A DNA stretch of 64,000 nucleotides, from NCBI RefSeq assembly GCF_009569385.1, contig NZ_WBOF01000001.1, forward strand, positions 4,937,501 to 5,001,500, written 5' to 3'. Below the pieces are notes generated by a model, which saw nothing but the letters and a program-made list of their open reading frames with translations, was not told the origin of the DNA and ran no database searches. Of the stretch, positions 33,000 to 42,467 are shown one piece after another. Positions within the stretch are counted from its first letter, which is position 1, and the number at the start of each line of letters is the position of its first letter. The stretch comes from Streptomyces kaniharaensis (GTDB lineage: Bacteria > Actinomycetota > Actinomycetes > Streptomycetales > Streptomycetaceae). Both the position numbers and the translations under genes were made by a program.

Positions 33000-35992
33000 T
33001 GGTCTACCGCCTTGTGCGGGTCCTGAGGGTCGGTCACGTCGGTCGCGCCGCCGACGAGCGCCGCCATCCGGCTGACGGTGGGGTCGTCGAGGAACTGGTC
33101 GAGCGGGATCTCGGTGTCGAAGAGCTTCTGCGCCCGGGAGACGAGCTTGGTGGCGAGCAGGGAGTCGCCGCCGAGCATGAACAGGTTGTCGTCCAGGCTC
33201 ACCTCGCTGACCCCCAGCATCTCCTGCCACAGCACGTGCACCATCCGGGTCGTACGGTCCATCGCGGGCGCGTCGTCCCCGGCGTCCGGCCGCTCCCGCT
33301 CCGGCGCGGGCGCCGCCGCGTCGGCCGGGTCGGCGGCCGGGGCCGCCGGGAGCGCCCCGAAGACCTCCGCCGGCGGCTCCACCCAGTGGCGGCGCCGCTG
33401 GAAGGGGTAGCCGGGAAGTCCGGTCGGCCGGCGCTCCTCCTCGGCCGCGAACGCGGTCCAGTCGAGCGCCACCCCGGCCTCCCAGAGCCGGCCGGCCGCG
33501 GCCAGCAGCACCGCGTCGGACGGGATCTCCTCCTTGGCGTGCGGCATGGCCTGGGCCACCGCGACTCCCGGCCCCGCGGTCTGCGCGACCAGCCGGCCGA
33601 GCGATCGGCCGGGGCCGACCTCCAGCAGGGCGGGACGCTCCCCGGTGACCAGGGCGGCGAGTCCGTCGGCGAACCGCACCGCGCCGCGGGCCTGGCGGGC
33701 CCAGTAGCGCGGGTCGGTCGCGTCGGCGGCGCCGATCCAGGTGCCGGTGACGTTCGAAAGGAACGGTATGCGGGGCTCCTTGCGCGGCACTTGTGCGACC
33801 AGTTCGGCGAACTGCTCGACGATCGGGTCGAGCATCGCCGAGTGGAAGGCGTGCGAGGTGTGCAGCCGCTGGGTGCTGCGGCCGTCCGCGGCCAGCCGTG
33901 CCTCGGCGGCGGCGATCGCCTCGTGGGTGCCGGACAGCACGCACCGGTCGGGGGCGTTCACGGCGGCCAGCGACAGCTCGGGGCCCTCCAGCGCGGCGGC
34001 CTGCGCCTCGGACAGCTCGACGGCCAGCATCGCGCCGGACGGCAGCCCGGCCATCAGCCGGCCGCGTGCGGCGACCAGGCGCAGCGCGTCCGGCAGTTCG
34101 AACACCCCGGCGAGGCAGGCGGCGACCCACTCGCCGATGCTGTGGCCGAGCATCGCCGACGGCTCCACGCCGATCCCGCGCCACCACTGGGCGAGCGCGT
34201 ACTCGACGGTGAACAGGGCGGGCTGGGCGAGGGCGGTGTCGGTCAGCGGGTCGGGCGTGCCGGGCGGCGCGGGCGTGGCGAGCAGCTCCAGCAGGTCCAC
34301 CCCGAGCAGCGGGTTCAGGATCTCCACGCACTCGCGGACGACCGAGGCGAAGCGCGGCTCGGTGGCGAGCAGGTCGGCGGCCATGCCGCGGAACTGGCTG
34401 CCCTGGCCGGGGAAGAGGAACGCGACGGGGCTGCCCTCGGCGGCCTGCCGGGCCGGGGCCGCGGCCAGGGCGGCGGCGGCCTGCTCCGGCGTGGCACCGA
34501 CGGCGCTCAGCCGCAGCGGGTGCCGGCGGCGTCCGAGTTGCAGGGTGTGCGCGATGTCGGGCAGGTCGCCGGGCCCGGCCTCGGCCAGCACGCCGAGGAG
34601 TTCGGCGCGGGCCTGCTCCAGGGCCGGGGCGGTGCGGGCCGAGACGGTCAGCACCTGGTGCCGGCGGGCGTGGCGCTCGGACGTCTCCTCGGCGGGCGGC
34701 TGCTCCAGCACGAGGTGCACGTTGGTGCCGCCGACTCCGAAGGAGCTGACCGCGGCCCGGCGCGGACCGTCCTGCTCCGGCCAGGCCCGGAGCCGGTCGT
34801 TGACCGCGAAGGCGCTCTTCTCGGCGACCCTGGGGTTGCGCCTGTGGTAGTGCAGGCTCGGCGGCAGCTGCCCCTCGCGCACCGCGAGGACGGACTTGAC
34901 CAGCCCGATCACGCCCGAGGCGGCGTTGAGGTGGCCGATGTTGCTCTTCACCGAGCCGATCAGGACGGAGTCCGGTGTAGCGCCCTCCGCGCCGAACACG
35001 GTGTCCAGCGCGGCGATCTCGATCGGGTCGCCGACCGCCGTCCCGGTGCCGTGCGCCTCGACGTAGCCGACGGTCAGCGGGCTGACCTCGGCCTCGCGGT
35101 AGGCCGCGGCGATCGCCTCGGCCTGCCCGTCCACGCTGGGCGCGGTGTAACCGGCGCGCGCGGCACCGTCGTTGTTGACGCCGGTGCCGAGGATGACGGC
35201 GTGGATGCGGTCGCCGTGCTCCAGGGCGTCGGAGAGCCGCTTGAGGGCGACCACGCCGACGCCGCTGCCGAAGACCGTCCCGCTGGCGTCGGCGTCGAAC
35301 GGCCGGCAGTGGCCGTCGGCGGACTGGATGCCGCCCGCCTCGTACACGTAGCCCCAGTCCTGCGGGAGCTTCACCGAGACGCCGCCCGCCAGCGCGAAGT
35401 CGCTCTGGTAGTCGAGCAGCGACTGGCAGGCCTGGGCGACGGCAACCAGCGAGGAGGAGCAGGCGGTCTGCACCGTGACGGCGGGGCCGGTGAGCCCCAG
35501 CCGGTAGGCGACCCGGGTGGTCAGGTAGTCCTTGTCGTTCCCGTGCAGCAGCGCCGCCGGGTACTCGGAGAGCAGCTGTCCCCGGCTGTAGTGCGGCGCC
35601 AGGTTGAGCAGCATGTAGGCGTTGAAGCCGCACCCGCCGAAGACGCCGGCCCGCTCGCCGGGGCGCCCGGAGCCGTAGTTGGCGTCGTCCAGGGCCGCCT
35701 GGCACTGCTCCAGGAAGAGCCGGTGCTGGGGGTCCATCAGTTCGGCCTCGCGTGGCGGGATGCCGAAGAACTCGGCGTCGAACTCCTCGACGCCGTCCAG
35801 CTTTCCGGTCGCCGGGACGTAACCCTCCGGGGCGTCCGGCCCGCCGTCCGCCTGGTGCAGCGACTCGACGCCGCCGAGCAGGTTGCGCCAGAAGGCGCCG
35901 ACGTCGGCGGCCCCCGGCACCCGGCACGCCATCCCGACGATCGCGATCCGTTCCAGCGGCTCGCCCTCGTGGTCCTGCAGGTCCTCAGCCAC
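32996..35992 (-). CDS. PKS module KS-AT-ACP, malonyl-specific
   Basis: 998 residues. KS with VQTACSSSL (Cys178) and EAHGTGT. AT with GHSIGE and SHAFHS, the malonyl-CoA signature. Then an ACP with LGGDSLLATKL, whose LGGDS is more like the carrier domains of NRPS-type hybrids. No reductive domains, so a beta-keto unit is expected. It sits between two NRPS genes with 8-bp and 4-bp overlaps and would extend the peptide by C2. GTG at 35992 has AAGGAG seven bases upstream, inside the end of the upstream NRPS gene. Confidence 0.95.
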   Translation of the reverse strand: MAEDLQDHEGEPLERIAIVGMACRVPGAADVGAFWRNLLGGVESLHQADGGPDAPEGYVPATGKLDGVEEFDAEFFGIPPREAELMDPQHRLFLEQCQAALDDANYGSGRPGERAGVFGGCGFNAYMLLNLAPHYSRGQLLSEYPAALLHGNDKDYLTTRVAYRLGLTGPAVTVQTACSSSLVAVAQACQSLLDYQSDFALAGGVSVKLPQDWGYVYEAGGIQSADGHCRPFDADASGTVFGSGVGVVALKRLSDALEHGDRIHAVILGTGVNNDGAARAGYTAPSVDGQAEAIAAAYREAEVSPLTVGYVEAHGTGTAVGDPIEIAALDTVFGAEGATPDSVLIGSVKSNIGHLNAASGVIGLVKSVLAVREGQLPPSLHYHRRNPRVAEKSAFAVNDRLRAWPEQDGPRRAAVSSFGVGGTNVHLVLEQPPAEETSERHARRHQVLTVSARTAPALEQARAELLGVLAEAGPGDLPDIAHTLQLGRRRHPLRLSAVGATPEQAAAALAAAPARQAAEGSPVAFLFPGQGSQFRGMAADLLATEPRFASVVRECVEILNPLLGVDLLELLATPAPPGTPDPLTDTALAQPALFTVEYALAQWWRGIGVEPSAMLGHSIGEWVAACLAGVFELPDALRLVAARGRLMAGLPSGAMLAVELSEAQAAALEGPELSLAAVNAPDRCVLSGTHEAIAAAEARLAADGRSTQRLHTSHAFHSAMLDPIVEQFAELVAQVPRKEPRIPFLSNVTGTWIGAADATDPRYWARQARGAVRFADGLAALVTGERPALLEVGPGRSLGRLVAQTAGPGVAVAQAMPHAKEEIPSDAVLLAAAGRLWEAGVALDWTAFAAEEERRPTGLPGYPFQRRRHWVEPPAEVFGALPAAPAADPADAAAPAPERERPDAGDDAPAMDRTTRMVHVLWQEMLGVSEVSLDDNLFMLGGDSLLATKLVSRAQKLFDTEIPLDQFLDDPTVSRMAALVGGATDVTDPQDPHKAVDQ

Positions 35993-38900
35993 CGTTGCGC
36001 TCCTTGTTCAGGCGGCGCCGGCGTGCGGCGCGCAGATGGTTCGTGTTCGCGGCCGCCGGGGCCGCGGCGGGCCGGTTGTCGTCGGCCGCGGGCCCGCGCA
36101 GGTGGGCGGCCAGCGCGGCGACGGTCGGGTAGCGGAAGAGGTCCACCACCGGGACGTCGTGGCCCAGTTCGTCCCGCAGCAGGGTGTGCAGGCGGACCAT
36201 CATCAGCGAGTGGCCGCCCAGGTCGAAGAAGTTCTCCTCCCGGCCCACGTGCTCGACCCCGAGCAGGCGGCGCCACAGCTCGGCGATCCGGGCCTCCGGG
36301 CCGTCGGCCGGGGTGGGCCCCGCGGCGGCGGGCCGGGCGGCCTGGCCGAGGCGGCGCAGCGCGGCCAGGTCGACCTTGCGGTTGGCGGTCAGCGGGAAGG
36401 CGTCCACCGCCACCACCGACGCCGGGACGAGGTGGGCGGGCAGCCGCCCGGCCAGCCGGGCGCGCAGCTCGATCGGGCCGACCGGCGTGCTCGTGACGAC
36501 GTAGCCGGTGAGCACGGTCTCGCCGGAGCCGTCGGTCACCGCGTCGACCAGCGCCTCGCGGACCTCCGGCTCGGCCCGCAGCGCGGCCTCGATCTCCTGC
36601 GGCTCGACCCGGTAGCCGCGCACCTTGACCTGCCGGTCGGCGCGGCCCGCGAAGGCCACCGTGCCGTCGGCGCGCAGCCGGCCCAGGTCGCCGGTGCGGT
36701 AGGCGCGCTCGCCGGCCGCGCCCGAGGGCAGGAACCGCTCGGCGGTGGCCTGCGGGTCGTCGGCGTAGCCCTCGGCCAGGTACGGGCCGCGGACCGCGAT
36801 CTCGCCGAGCTCGCCGACGCCGGCGGGCCGTCCGTCGCGCAGGACCAGCAGCTGGGTGCGGTCGATGCCGGTGCCCAGCGGGATCGGGCCCTGGGTGTCC
36901 TCGTCCGTGAGCACGTGGAAGGCCGGCGCCTGCGGGGTCTCGGTCGCGCCGTAGAAGTTGACCAGCGTGGCGCCCGGGGCGAGGGCGCGCAGGATGCCGC
37001 TCTCGTGCCCGGTGAGGACGTCGCCGCCGAAGAACGCGTGGCGCAGTGTCGGCAGCGCCCCGGCCGGCAGCCCGGACAGGAACCGGGCGGTGGGCGGGGT
37101 CAGGTGCCAGACCGTCACGCCAGCGCCGGTCAGCTCGGCGGCGAGGCTCTCCGGCGCGGCGAGCCGCGCGGGCTCGGGCACGTGCAGCACGGCGCCGAGG
37201 CTGAGCGGCACGAAGATGTCGCGCAGCAGCGGGTCGTGGGAGAGCCCGGCGGTGAGCGCGAACCGGTCGTCCGCGCCGACGTCGAAGGTCTCGGTGTACC
37301 AGTCGACGAAGTGGGCGAGCGGCGCGTGCGGGCCGAGGACGGCCTTCGGGGTGCCGGTGGAGCCGGAGGTGAAGGCGGCGTAGGCGAGCTGGTCCGGGGC
37401 GGCGGGCAGGTCCCGGCCGCCGGTGCCCTCGGTGTGCCGCTCGTCCTCCGCGCGCAGGGTGCAGCGCACGCCGGGCAGCTGCGGCCCGTCCGCGGCGGGC
37501 GCCGTGGTGGCGTCCAGCCAGGCGGTCGGGCGCAGCAGCCGGGCGCAGTGCTCGCGGCGCTCCAGCGGGTGGGCCCGGTCGAGCACGCAGAACGCCGCGC
37601 CGGTGCGCAGCACCGCGATGACGGCGGCCACCAGGCCGGGCGTGCGCTCGGCGTCGATGACCACGCGGTCGCCGGCGCCGATGCCGTGGCCGCGCAGCCG
37701 CTCCGCCAACCTGCCTGTCCAGGAGGCCAGTTCGGCGTAGCTCAGGCTGGCGCCGCCGGGCAGGGAGAGGGCGGGGGCGTGCGGGGTGTGCTGCGCCGCC
37801 GCGAGGAAGCGCTCGTGCACGGCGGAGCGCCAGGGGGCGGGCGGCAGGGGGAGCGCCGGGTCCTGGGCCGGCTCGCCGCCGGCCAGCGACAGCTCGCCGA
37901 CCACGGCGGTGGGGTCGGCGGCCACCTGCTCCAGGACGTGGACGAGCTGCGCCAGCATCGCCCGCACGGTGTCCGGCAGGTACAGCCCGGCGTCGTACAC
38001 CAGCCGCAGGTCCACCCGCCCGTCCCGCGGGACGGCGTACAGGGTCAGCTCGAAGCGGGCGTTGACGTCCTCGGCCTCCACCAGCTGCACGTCCACGCCC
38101 GGGATCTCGGCGGTGAACGCGTCCAGGTTCTGCATGTTGAAGACGACCTGGAAGAGCGGGGTGCGGGTCAGGTCGCGCACGGGGGCGATCCGCTCGACGA
38201 TCCGCTCGAAGGGCGTCTCCTGGTGCGCGTCGGCGTCCAGGGTGGACTGCCGCACGGCACCGAGCAGGTCGCGGAAGGACTGCCCGGGGGCGTTGTCGGT
38301 GCGCACGACCACGGTGTTGACGAACAGGCCGACGGTGTTCTCCAGGTCGGTCCGCAGCCGGCCGGCGACCGGCATGCCGACCAGCACGTCCTGCTGCCCC
38401 GACCAGCGGGAGAGCACCACGTTGAAGGCGCTGAGCAGCACCATCGACAGCGAGGCCTGCGCGCCGGACGCGACCCGCTCCAGCGAGCGGACGAGGTCCG
38501 GGTCGAGCCGGGTGGCGGTGCTGCCCGCGGCCGAGCCGCCGGGGCGGGTGCGCGGCCGGTCGGCGGGCAGGTCCAGGGCCGGCGGGCTGCCGGCCAGCCG
38601 CTGCTCCCAGTAGGCGAGCGCGGCCGCGCCCTGCCCGGTCTCCTGGCGCTCGCGCTGCCAGGAGGCGAAGTCCGCGTACTGGACCTCGGGGCCGGTGAGC
38701 GGCGAGTCCTCGCCCTTCGCGAACGCCCGGTAGACCTCGGTGAGTTCGCGCAGCAGGACGCGCATGGACCAGCCGTCGGAGGCGATGTGGTGCAGCGCCA
38801 GGAGCAGCACGTGCCGGTCCTCGGCCAGCCGCAGCAGCCGGGCCCGCAGCGGGGAGCGGGTCAGGTCGAAGGGCGTGGTGTCGAAGGCCTCGGTGTGGGC

Positions 38901-41900
38901 GACGCGCGCCTCCTCGACCGTCATCGCCACGGAGTTGGTCAGGTCGATCAGCGGCAGCGGCTCGGCCGGCGTGCGGGCGACGATCTGCCGGGGCTCGCCG
39001 TCGACCGCGCGGTAGACGGTGCGCAGCACCTCGTGCCGCTGGATCACCTCGGCGAGCGCCCGGTCGAGCAGCGCGGCGTCCACCGGCCCGGTCAGCCGCA
39101 GCTCGCCGGCGATGCGGTACGCCTGGTCGCCGGGCCGCAACTGCTCCATGAACCAGAGCCGCTGCTGGGCGAAGGACAGCGGCAGCCCGCTGCCGGCCCG
39201 CGCCAGCCTGGTGATGGGCGCGTCGACGGCGCCGCCCGACCCGGTGAGGGCGTCCACCCGCTCGGCGAGCGCGCGGACGGTGCGGCCCTCGAACAGCTCG
39301 CGCAGCGGGAGGTCCACGGCGAGTGCCTCGCGCACCCGGCCGACCACCTTGGTGGCCAGCAGGGAGTGGCCGCCGAGGTCGAAGAAGTCGTCGTCGCGGC
39401 CGACCGAGGGCAGGCCGAGCACGGCCGACCAGATGTCCGCGATGGCCTGCTCGGTGGGGCCGGCCGGCGGTGCGGAGGAGGCAGGCAGGTCGATCTGCTC
39501 CGGATCCGGCAGCAGCGCGCGGTCCACCTTGCCGTTCGGGTTGAGCGGGAACTTCTCCAGCACCACCAGGAAGGTGGGGATCATCGTGGGCATCAGCCGC
39601 TGCGCCAGGTAGGTGCGCAGCTCTGCCGCGTCCGGCGCCACCACGCCGGCCTCGGGGACGACGTACCCGACCAGCTGCAGCTCGCCGCGCACGGGCCGGG
39701 CGAGCACCACGGCCTCGCGCACCGCCGGGTGCCCGGCCAGCGCCTCCAGCACCTCGCCGGGCTCCACCCGGACGCCGCGGATCTTCACCTGGTGGTCGGA
39801 GCGCCCGAGGTAGTGCAGCCGGCCCTCGGTGTCGAAGCGGACGCGGTCGCCGGTGCGGTACAGGCGGCTGCCGGGCTCGGCGGAGAACGGGTGCGGGACG
39901 AACCGGTCGGCGGTGAGGTCGGGCCGGTTCTGGTAGCCGCGGGTGACGCCGGTGCCGCCGACGTACAGCTCGCCGACCGCGCCGATCGGCACCTGCTGGA
40001 GCTGCTCGTCGAGGACGTACAGCTCGGTGCCGGCCACTGCCCGGCCCACCGGCGGGGTGCGGCCGTCGGCGACCAGCGTCTCGGTGGTGCAGAAGACGGT
40101 GATCTCGGTCGGGCCGTAGGCGTTGACGATCCGCCGCCCGGGCGACCAGGAGCGCACCAGGTCAGCGGAGATCGCCTCGCCCACCGAGGTCAGCTCGGTG
40201 ATGGACGGCACCTCGGCCGGATCCATGGTCGCCAGCACGGAAGGGGTGGCGCTGAGCGCGGTGACGCCGAGCCGCCGGACGGTGTCCACCAGCGGCTGAC
40301 CGGGCCGCAGTTCCTCGCGCGGGGCCAGGCAGAGCGTGGCGCCGGTGCACAGCGCGGACATCCACTCCCAGGTGGAGACGTCGAAGCTGATCGAGGCGTT
40401 CTGCAGCACCCGGCGGCCCGCCTGCGGCGGCAGCGCCTCGCGGTGCGCGAGGTCGAGGTCGACCAGGCCGCCGTGCTCGACCATCACGCCCTTGGGGCGG
40501 CCGGTGGAGCCGGAGGTGTAGATGACGTAGGCCAGGTTGTCGGCACGCGGGGCGGCCGGCTCCGGCAGCGGGTCGGGCAGCGGGTGGTCCTCGTCCAGGC
40601 AGAGCACCGGGACGCCCTCGTGCGGGAGCCTGCCGAGGAGGTGGCGCTCGGTCAGCAGCAGCCGGACCGCCGAGTCCTCCATCATGTACTCGAGGCGCTT
40701 GACCGGGTAGTTGGGGTCCATCGGGATGTACGCGCCGCCCGCCAGCAGCACCCCGAGCATGCCGGTCACCAGCCGGACGGAGCCGTCCACGCTGAGGCCG
40801 ACCTTGTCCTCCGGCCCGATGCCGTGGCCGCGCAGCACGGCGGCCAGCCGGTGCGCCCGCTCGACGAGCTCCCGGTAGGTCAGCCGGTCCTGCCCGGCGT
40901 CCACGGCCACCGCGTCCGGGGTGCGCTCGGCCTGGGCCAGGATCAGCTCGTGGACGAGCGAGTCGGCCGTCGCCACCCCGTCGTCCGGGCGGCTCCAGGA
41001 GGCCAGCTGCCGCTCCTCGTCCGCGGTGAGCAGCGGCAGCGTGCCCATGGCGGCGTCGGGCCGGGCCACGCAGGCCTCGGCGCAGCTGACGAAGTGCTCG
41101 GCGATCCGGGCGGCCGTCGCGGCGTCGAACAGGTCGGTGGCGTACCGCAGCGAGCCGCACAGGCTGCCGTCCACCTCCTCGACGAACAGCGTCAGGTCGT
41201 GCTCGTTGCCCTGGACGGCCAGCGGGTACGGGCGCAGCGTCAGGTCGGCGAAGCGCATCTGGGCGTCGGCGTGCCCGGTGCCGAACAGCGACAGCCCGTC
41301 CTGGGCGTCCCAGGACGCCGACTCGTAGTAGAAGGTGACGTTGTAGAGCCCGCTCGGCGAGCCAGGGCGCCGCTCGGCGAGGCGGCGGGCGAGCAGCGGG
41401 AACGGGTAGTCCCCGTACTGCAGCCCGTCCAGCACGGTGGTGCGGGTCTGCCCGACCAGCTCGCGGAAGCTCTGCTCGCCGCGCACTTCGGCGCGGATCA
41501 CCAGCGGGTTGGCGAAGTACCCGGCGACCTGCTGGAACGCGGCCCGGCTGCGCCCGGAGGCGACCGACCCGACCAGGACGTCGCGCTGGCCGGTGTAGCG
41601 GTGCATCAGCAGCTGGAACACCGCGAGGGAGGCGGAGTACGGGGTCGCGCCGCACTCCCGGGCGAGGTCCTTGAGCGCGGCGGTGAGCTTCTCGCCCAGG
41701 CGGAAGGTGTGCGCGCCGGCCCGGTGGGCCGGGGTGGCCGGCCGGGGCCGGTCGAGGGGCAGGTCGAGCGGCTGGAGGTCGCCGTCGAGGCGGTCCAGCC
41801 AGTACCGCTCGGCGGCCCGGCCGGCGGGGGAGGCGAGCCACTCGCGCTGCCAGCGGACGAAGTCCAGGTACTCCGTCTCGGGGCGCGCCGCCCCGGCGGG

Positions 41901-42467
41901 GCGGCCGGCCCGGACGGCGCGGTAGTGCTGTTCGAGGTCCCGCATGAGGACGTCGAAGGTCCACAGGTCGCTGGCCACGTGGTGGGCGCAGAGCATCAGC
42001 AGGTGGGTGCCGCCGTCGAGCCGGGCGACGGCGGCGCGCAGCATGGCGTCCTGCGCGAAGTCGAACGGGCGGTCGTTGAAGGCGGCGACCGCCGCGTCGA
42101 TCTCGGCCGGGGTGCGGCCGGTGAGGTCGACCTCGGTGAAGTCCAGCGGCACGGTGGTGCGGACGCGCTGGCGCAGCTGCCCGTCCTCGGCCACCAGGGC
42201 GGTGCGCATGGCCGGGTGGGTGTCGAGCAGGCGCTGGAGCGCGGTGCGCAGCGCCGGGACGTCCAGGTCGCCCAGGACGCGGGCGGCCACACCGACGTTG
42301 TACGCGGGGGAGTGCGGGTACATCTGCTGGAAGGTCCACAGGGCCTGCTGGCCCTCGGCGACCGGGTGCGACTGCGGGCCGCGCGCGGCCCGGGCCTTCA
42401 GCAGCGCGCGCAGCTGCTCGCGCCGGTCGGCCTCGGTGGGGGCGGTGGGGACGGCGTGTGTGGTCAT
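35985..42467 (-). CDS. Two-module NRPS: C-A-T-C-A-T
   Basis: 2160 residues. C1: HHVASDL at 162-168, the final Gly of HHxxxDG being Leu, perhaps related to accepting a polyketide chain. A1: YTSGSTGRPKG at 650-660; pocket Asp696, Val697, Trp700, Ser743, Thr760, Val762, Ala783, Val791, Phe792. T1: DLGGHSLLATK near 1030-1040. C2: HHIASDG at 1226-1232. A2: FTSGSTGTPKA near 1699-1709, then SHDPLLRDIFVPLSLG, whose Asp-Pro...Arg pattern resembles alpha-aminoadipate reductase (Lys2)-type A domains. T2: DLGGHSLMMVR near 2082-2092. ATG at 42467 overlaps the AT-ACP gene stop (ATGA). No epimerase or N-methyltransferase domain is seen. It would add two amino acids to the polyketide acyl chain. Confidence 0.95.
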   Translation of the reverse strand: MTTHAVPTAPTEADRREQLRALLKARAARGPQSHPVAEGQQALWTFQQMYPHSPAYNVGVAARVLGDLDVPALRTALQRLLDTHPAMRTALVAEDGQLRQRVRTTVPLDFTEVDLTGRTPAEIDAAVAAFNDRPFDFAQDAMLRAAVARLDGGTHLLMLCAHHVASDLWTFDVLMRDLEQHYRAVRAGRPAGAARPETEYLDFVRWQREWLASPAGRAAERYWLDRLDGDLQPLDLPLDRPRPATPAHRAGAHTFRLGEKLTAALKDLARECGATPYSASLAVFQLLMHRYTGQRDVLVGSVASGRSRAAFQQVAGYFANPLVIRAEVRGEQSFRELVGQTRTTVLDGLQYGDYPFPLLARRLAERRPGSPSGLYNVTFYYESASWDAQDGLSLFGTGHADAQMRFADLTLRPYPLAVQGNEHDLTLFVEEVDGSLCGSLRYATDLFDAATAARIAEHFVSCAEACVARPDAAMGTLPLLTADEERQLASWSRPDDGVATADSLVHELILAQAERTPDAVAVDAGQDRLTYRELVERAHRLAAVLRGHGIGPEDKVGLSVDGSVRLVTGMLGVLLAGGAYIPMDPNYPVKRLEYMMEDSAVRLLLTERHLLGRLPHEGVPVLCLDEDHPLPDPLPEPAAPRADNLAYVIYTSGSTGRPKGVMVEHGGLVDLDLAHREALPPQAGRRVLQNASISFDVSTWEWMSALCTGATLCLAPREELRPGQPLVDTVRRLGVTALSATPSVLATMDPAEVPSITELTSVGEAISADLVRSWSPGRRIVNAYGPTEITVFCTTETLVADGRTPPVGRAVAGTELYVLDEQLQQVPIGAVGELYVGGTGVTRGYQNRPDLTADRFVPHPFSAEPGSRLYRTGDRVRFDTEGRLHYLGRSDHQVKIRGVRVEPGEVLEALAGHPAVREAVVLARPVRGELQLVGYVVPEAGVVAPDAAELRTYLAQRLMPTMIPTFLVVLEKFPLNPNGKVDRALLPDPEQIDLPASSAPPAGPTEQAIADIWSAVLGLPSVGRDDDFFDLGGHSLLATKVVGRVREALAVDLPLRELFEGRTVRALAERVDALTGSGGAVDAPITRLARAGSGLPLSFAQQRLWFMEQLRPGDQAYRIAGELRLTGPVDAALLDRALAEVIQRHEVLRTVYRAVDGEPRQIVARTPAEPLPLIDLTNSVAMTVEEARVAHTEAFDTTPFDLTRSPLRARLLRLAEDRHVLLLALHHIASDGWSMRVLLRELTEVYRAFAKGEDSPLTGPEVQYADFASWQRERQETGQGAAALAYWEQRLAGSPPALDLPADRPRTRPGGSAAGSTATRLDPDLVRSLERVASGAQASLSMVLLSAFNVVLSRWSGQQDVLVGMPVAGRLRTDLENTVGLFVNTVVVRTDNAPGQSFRDLLGAVRQSTLDADAHQETPFERIVERIAPVRDLTRTPLFQVVFNMQNLDAFTAEIPGVDVQLVEAEDVNARFELTLYAVPRDGRVDLRLVYDAGLYLPDTVRAMLAQLVHVLEQVAADPTAVVGELSLAGGEPAQDPALPLPPAPWRSAVHERFLAAAQHTPHAPALSLPGGASLSYAELASWTGRLAERLRGHGIGAGDRVVIDAERTPGLVAAVIAVLRTGAAFCVLDRAHPLERREHCARLLRPTAWLDATTAPAADGPQLPGVRCTLRAEDERHTEGTGGRDLPAAPDQLAYAAFTSGSTGTPKAVLGPHAPLAHFVDWYTETFDVGADDRFALTAGLSHDPLLRDIFVPLSLGAVLHVPEPARLAAPESLAAELTGAGVTVWHLTPPTARFLSGLPAGALPTLRHAFFGGDVLTGHESGILRALAPGATLVNFYGATETPQAPAFHVLTDEDTQGPIPLGTGIDRTQLLVLRDGRPAGVGELGEIAVRGPYLAEGYADDPQATAERFLPSGAAGERAYRTGDLGRLRADGTVAFAGRADRQVKVRGYRVEPQEIEAALRAEPEVREALVDAVTDGSGETVLTGYVVTSTPVGPIELRARLAGRLPAHLVPASVVAVDAFPLTANRKVDLAALRRLGQAARPAAAGPTPADGPEARIAELWRRLLGVEHVGREENFFDLGGHSLMMVRLHTLLRDELGHDVPVVDLFRYPTVAALAAHLRGPAADDNRPAAAPAAANTNHLRAARRRRLNKERNGG

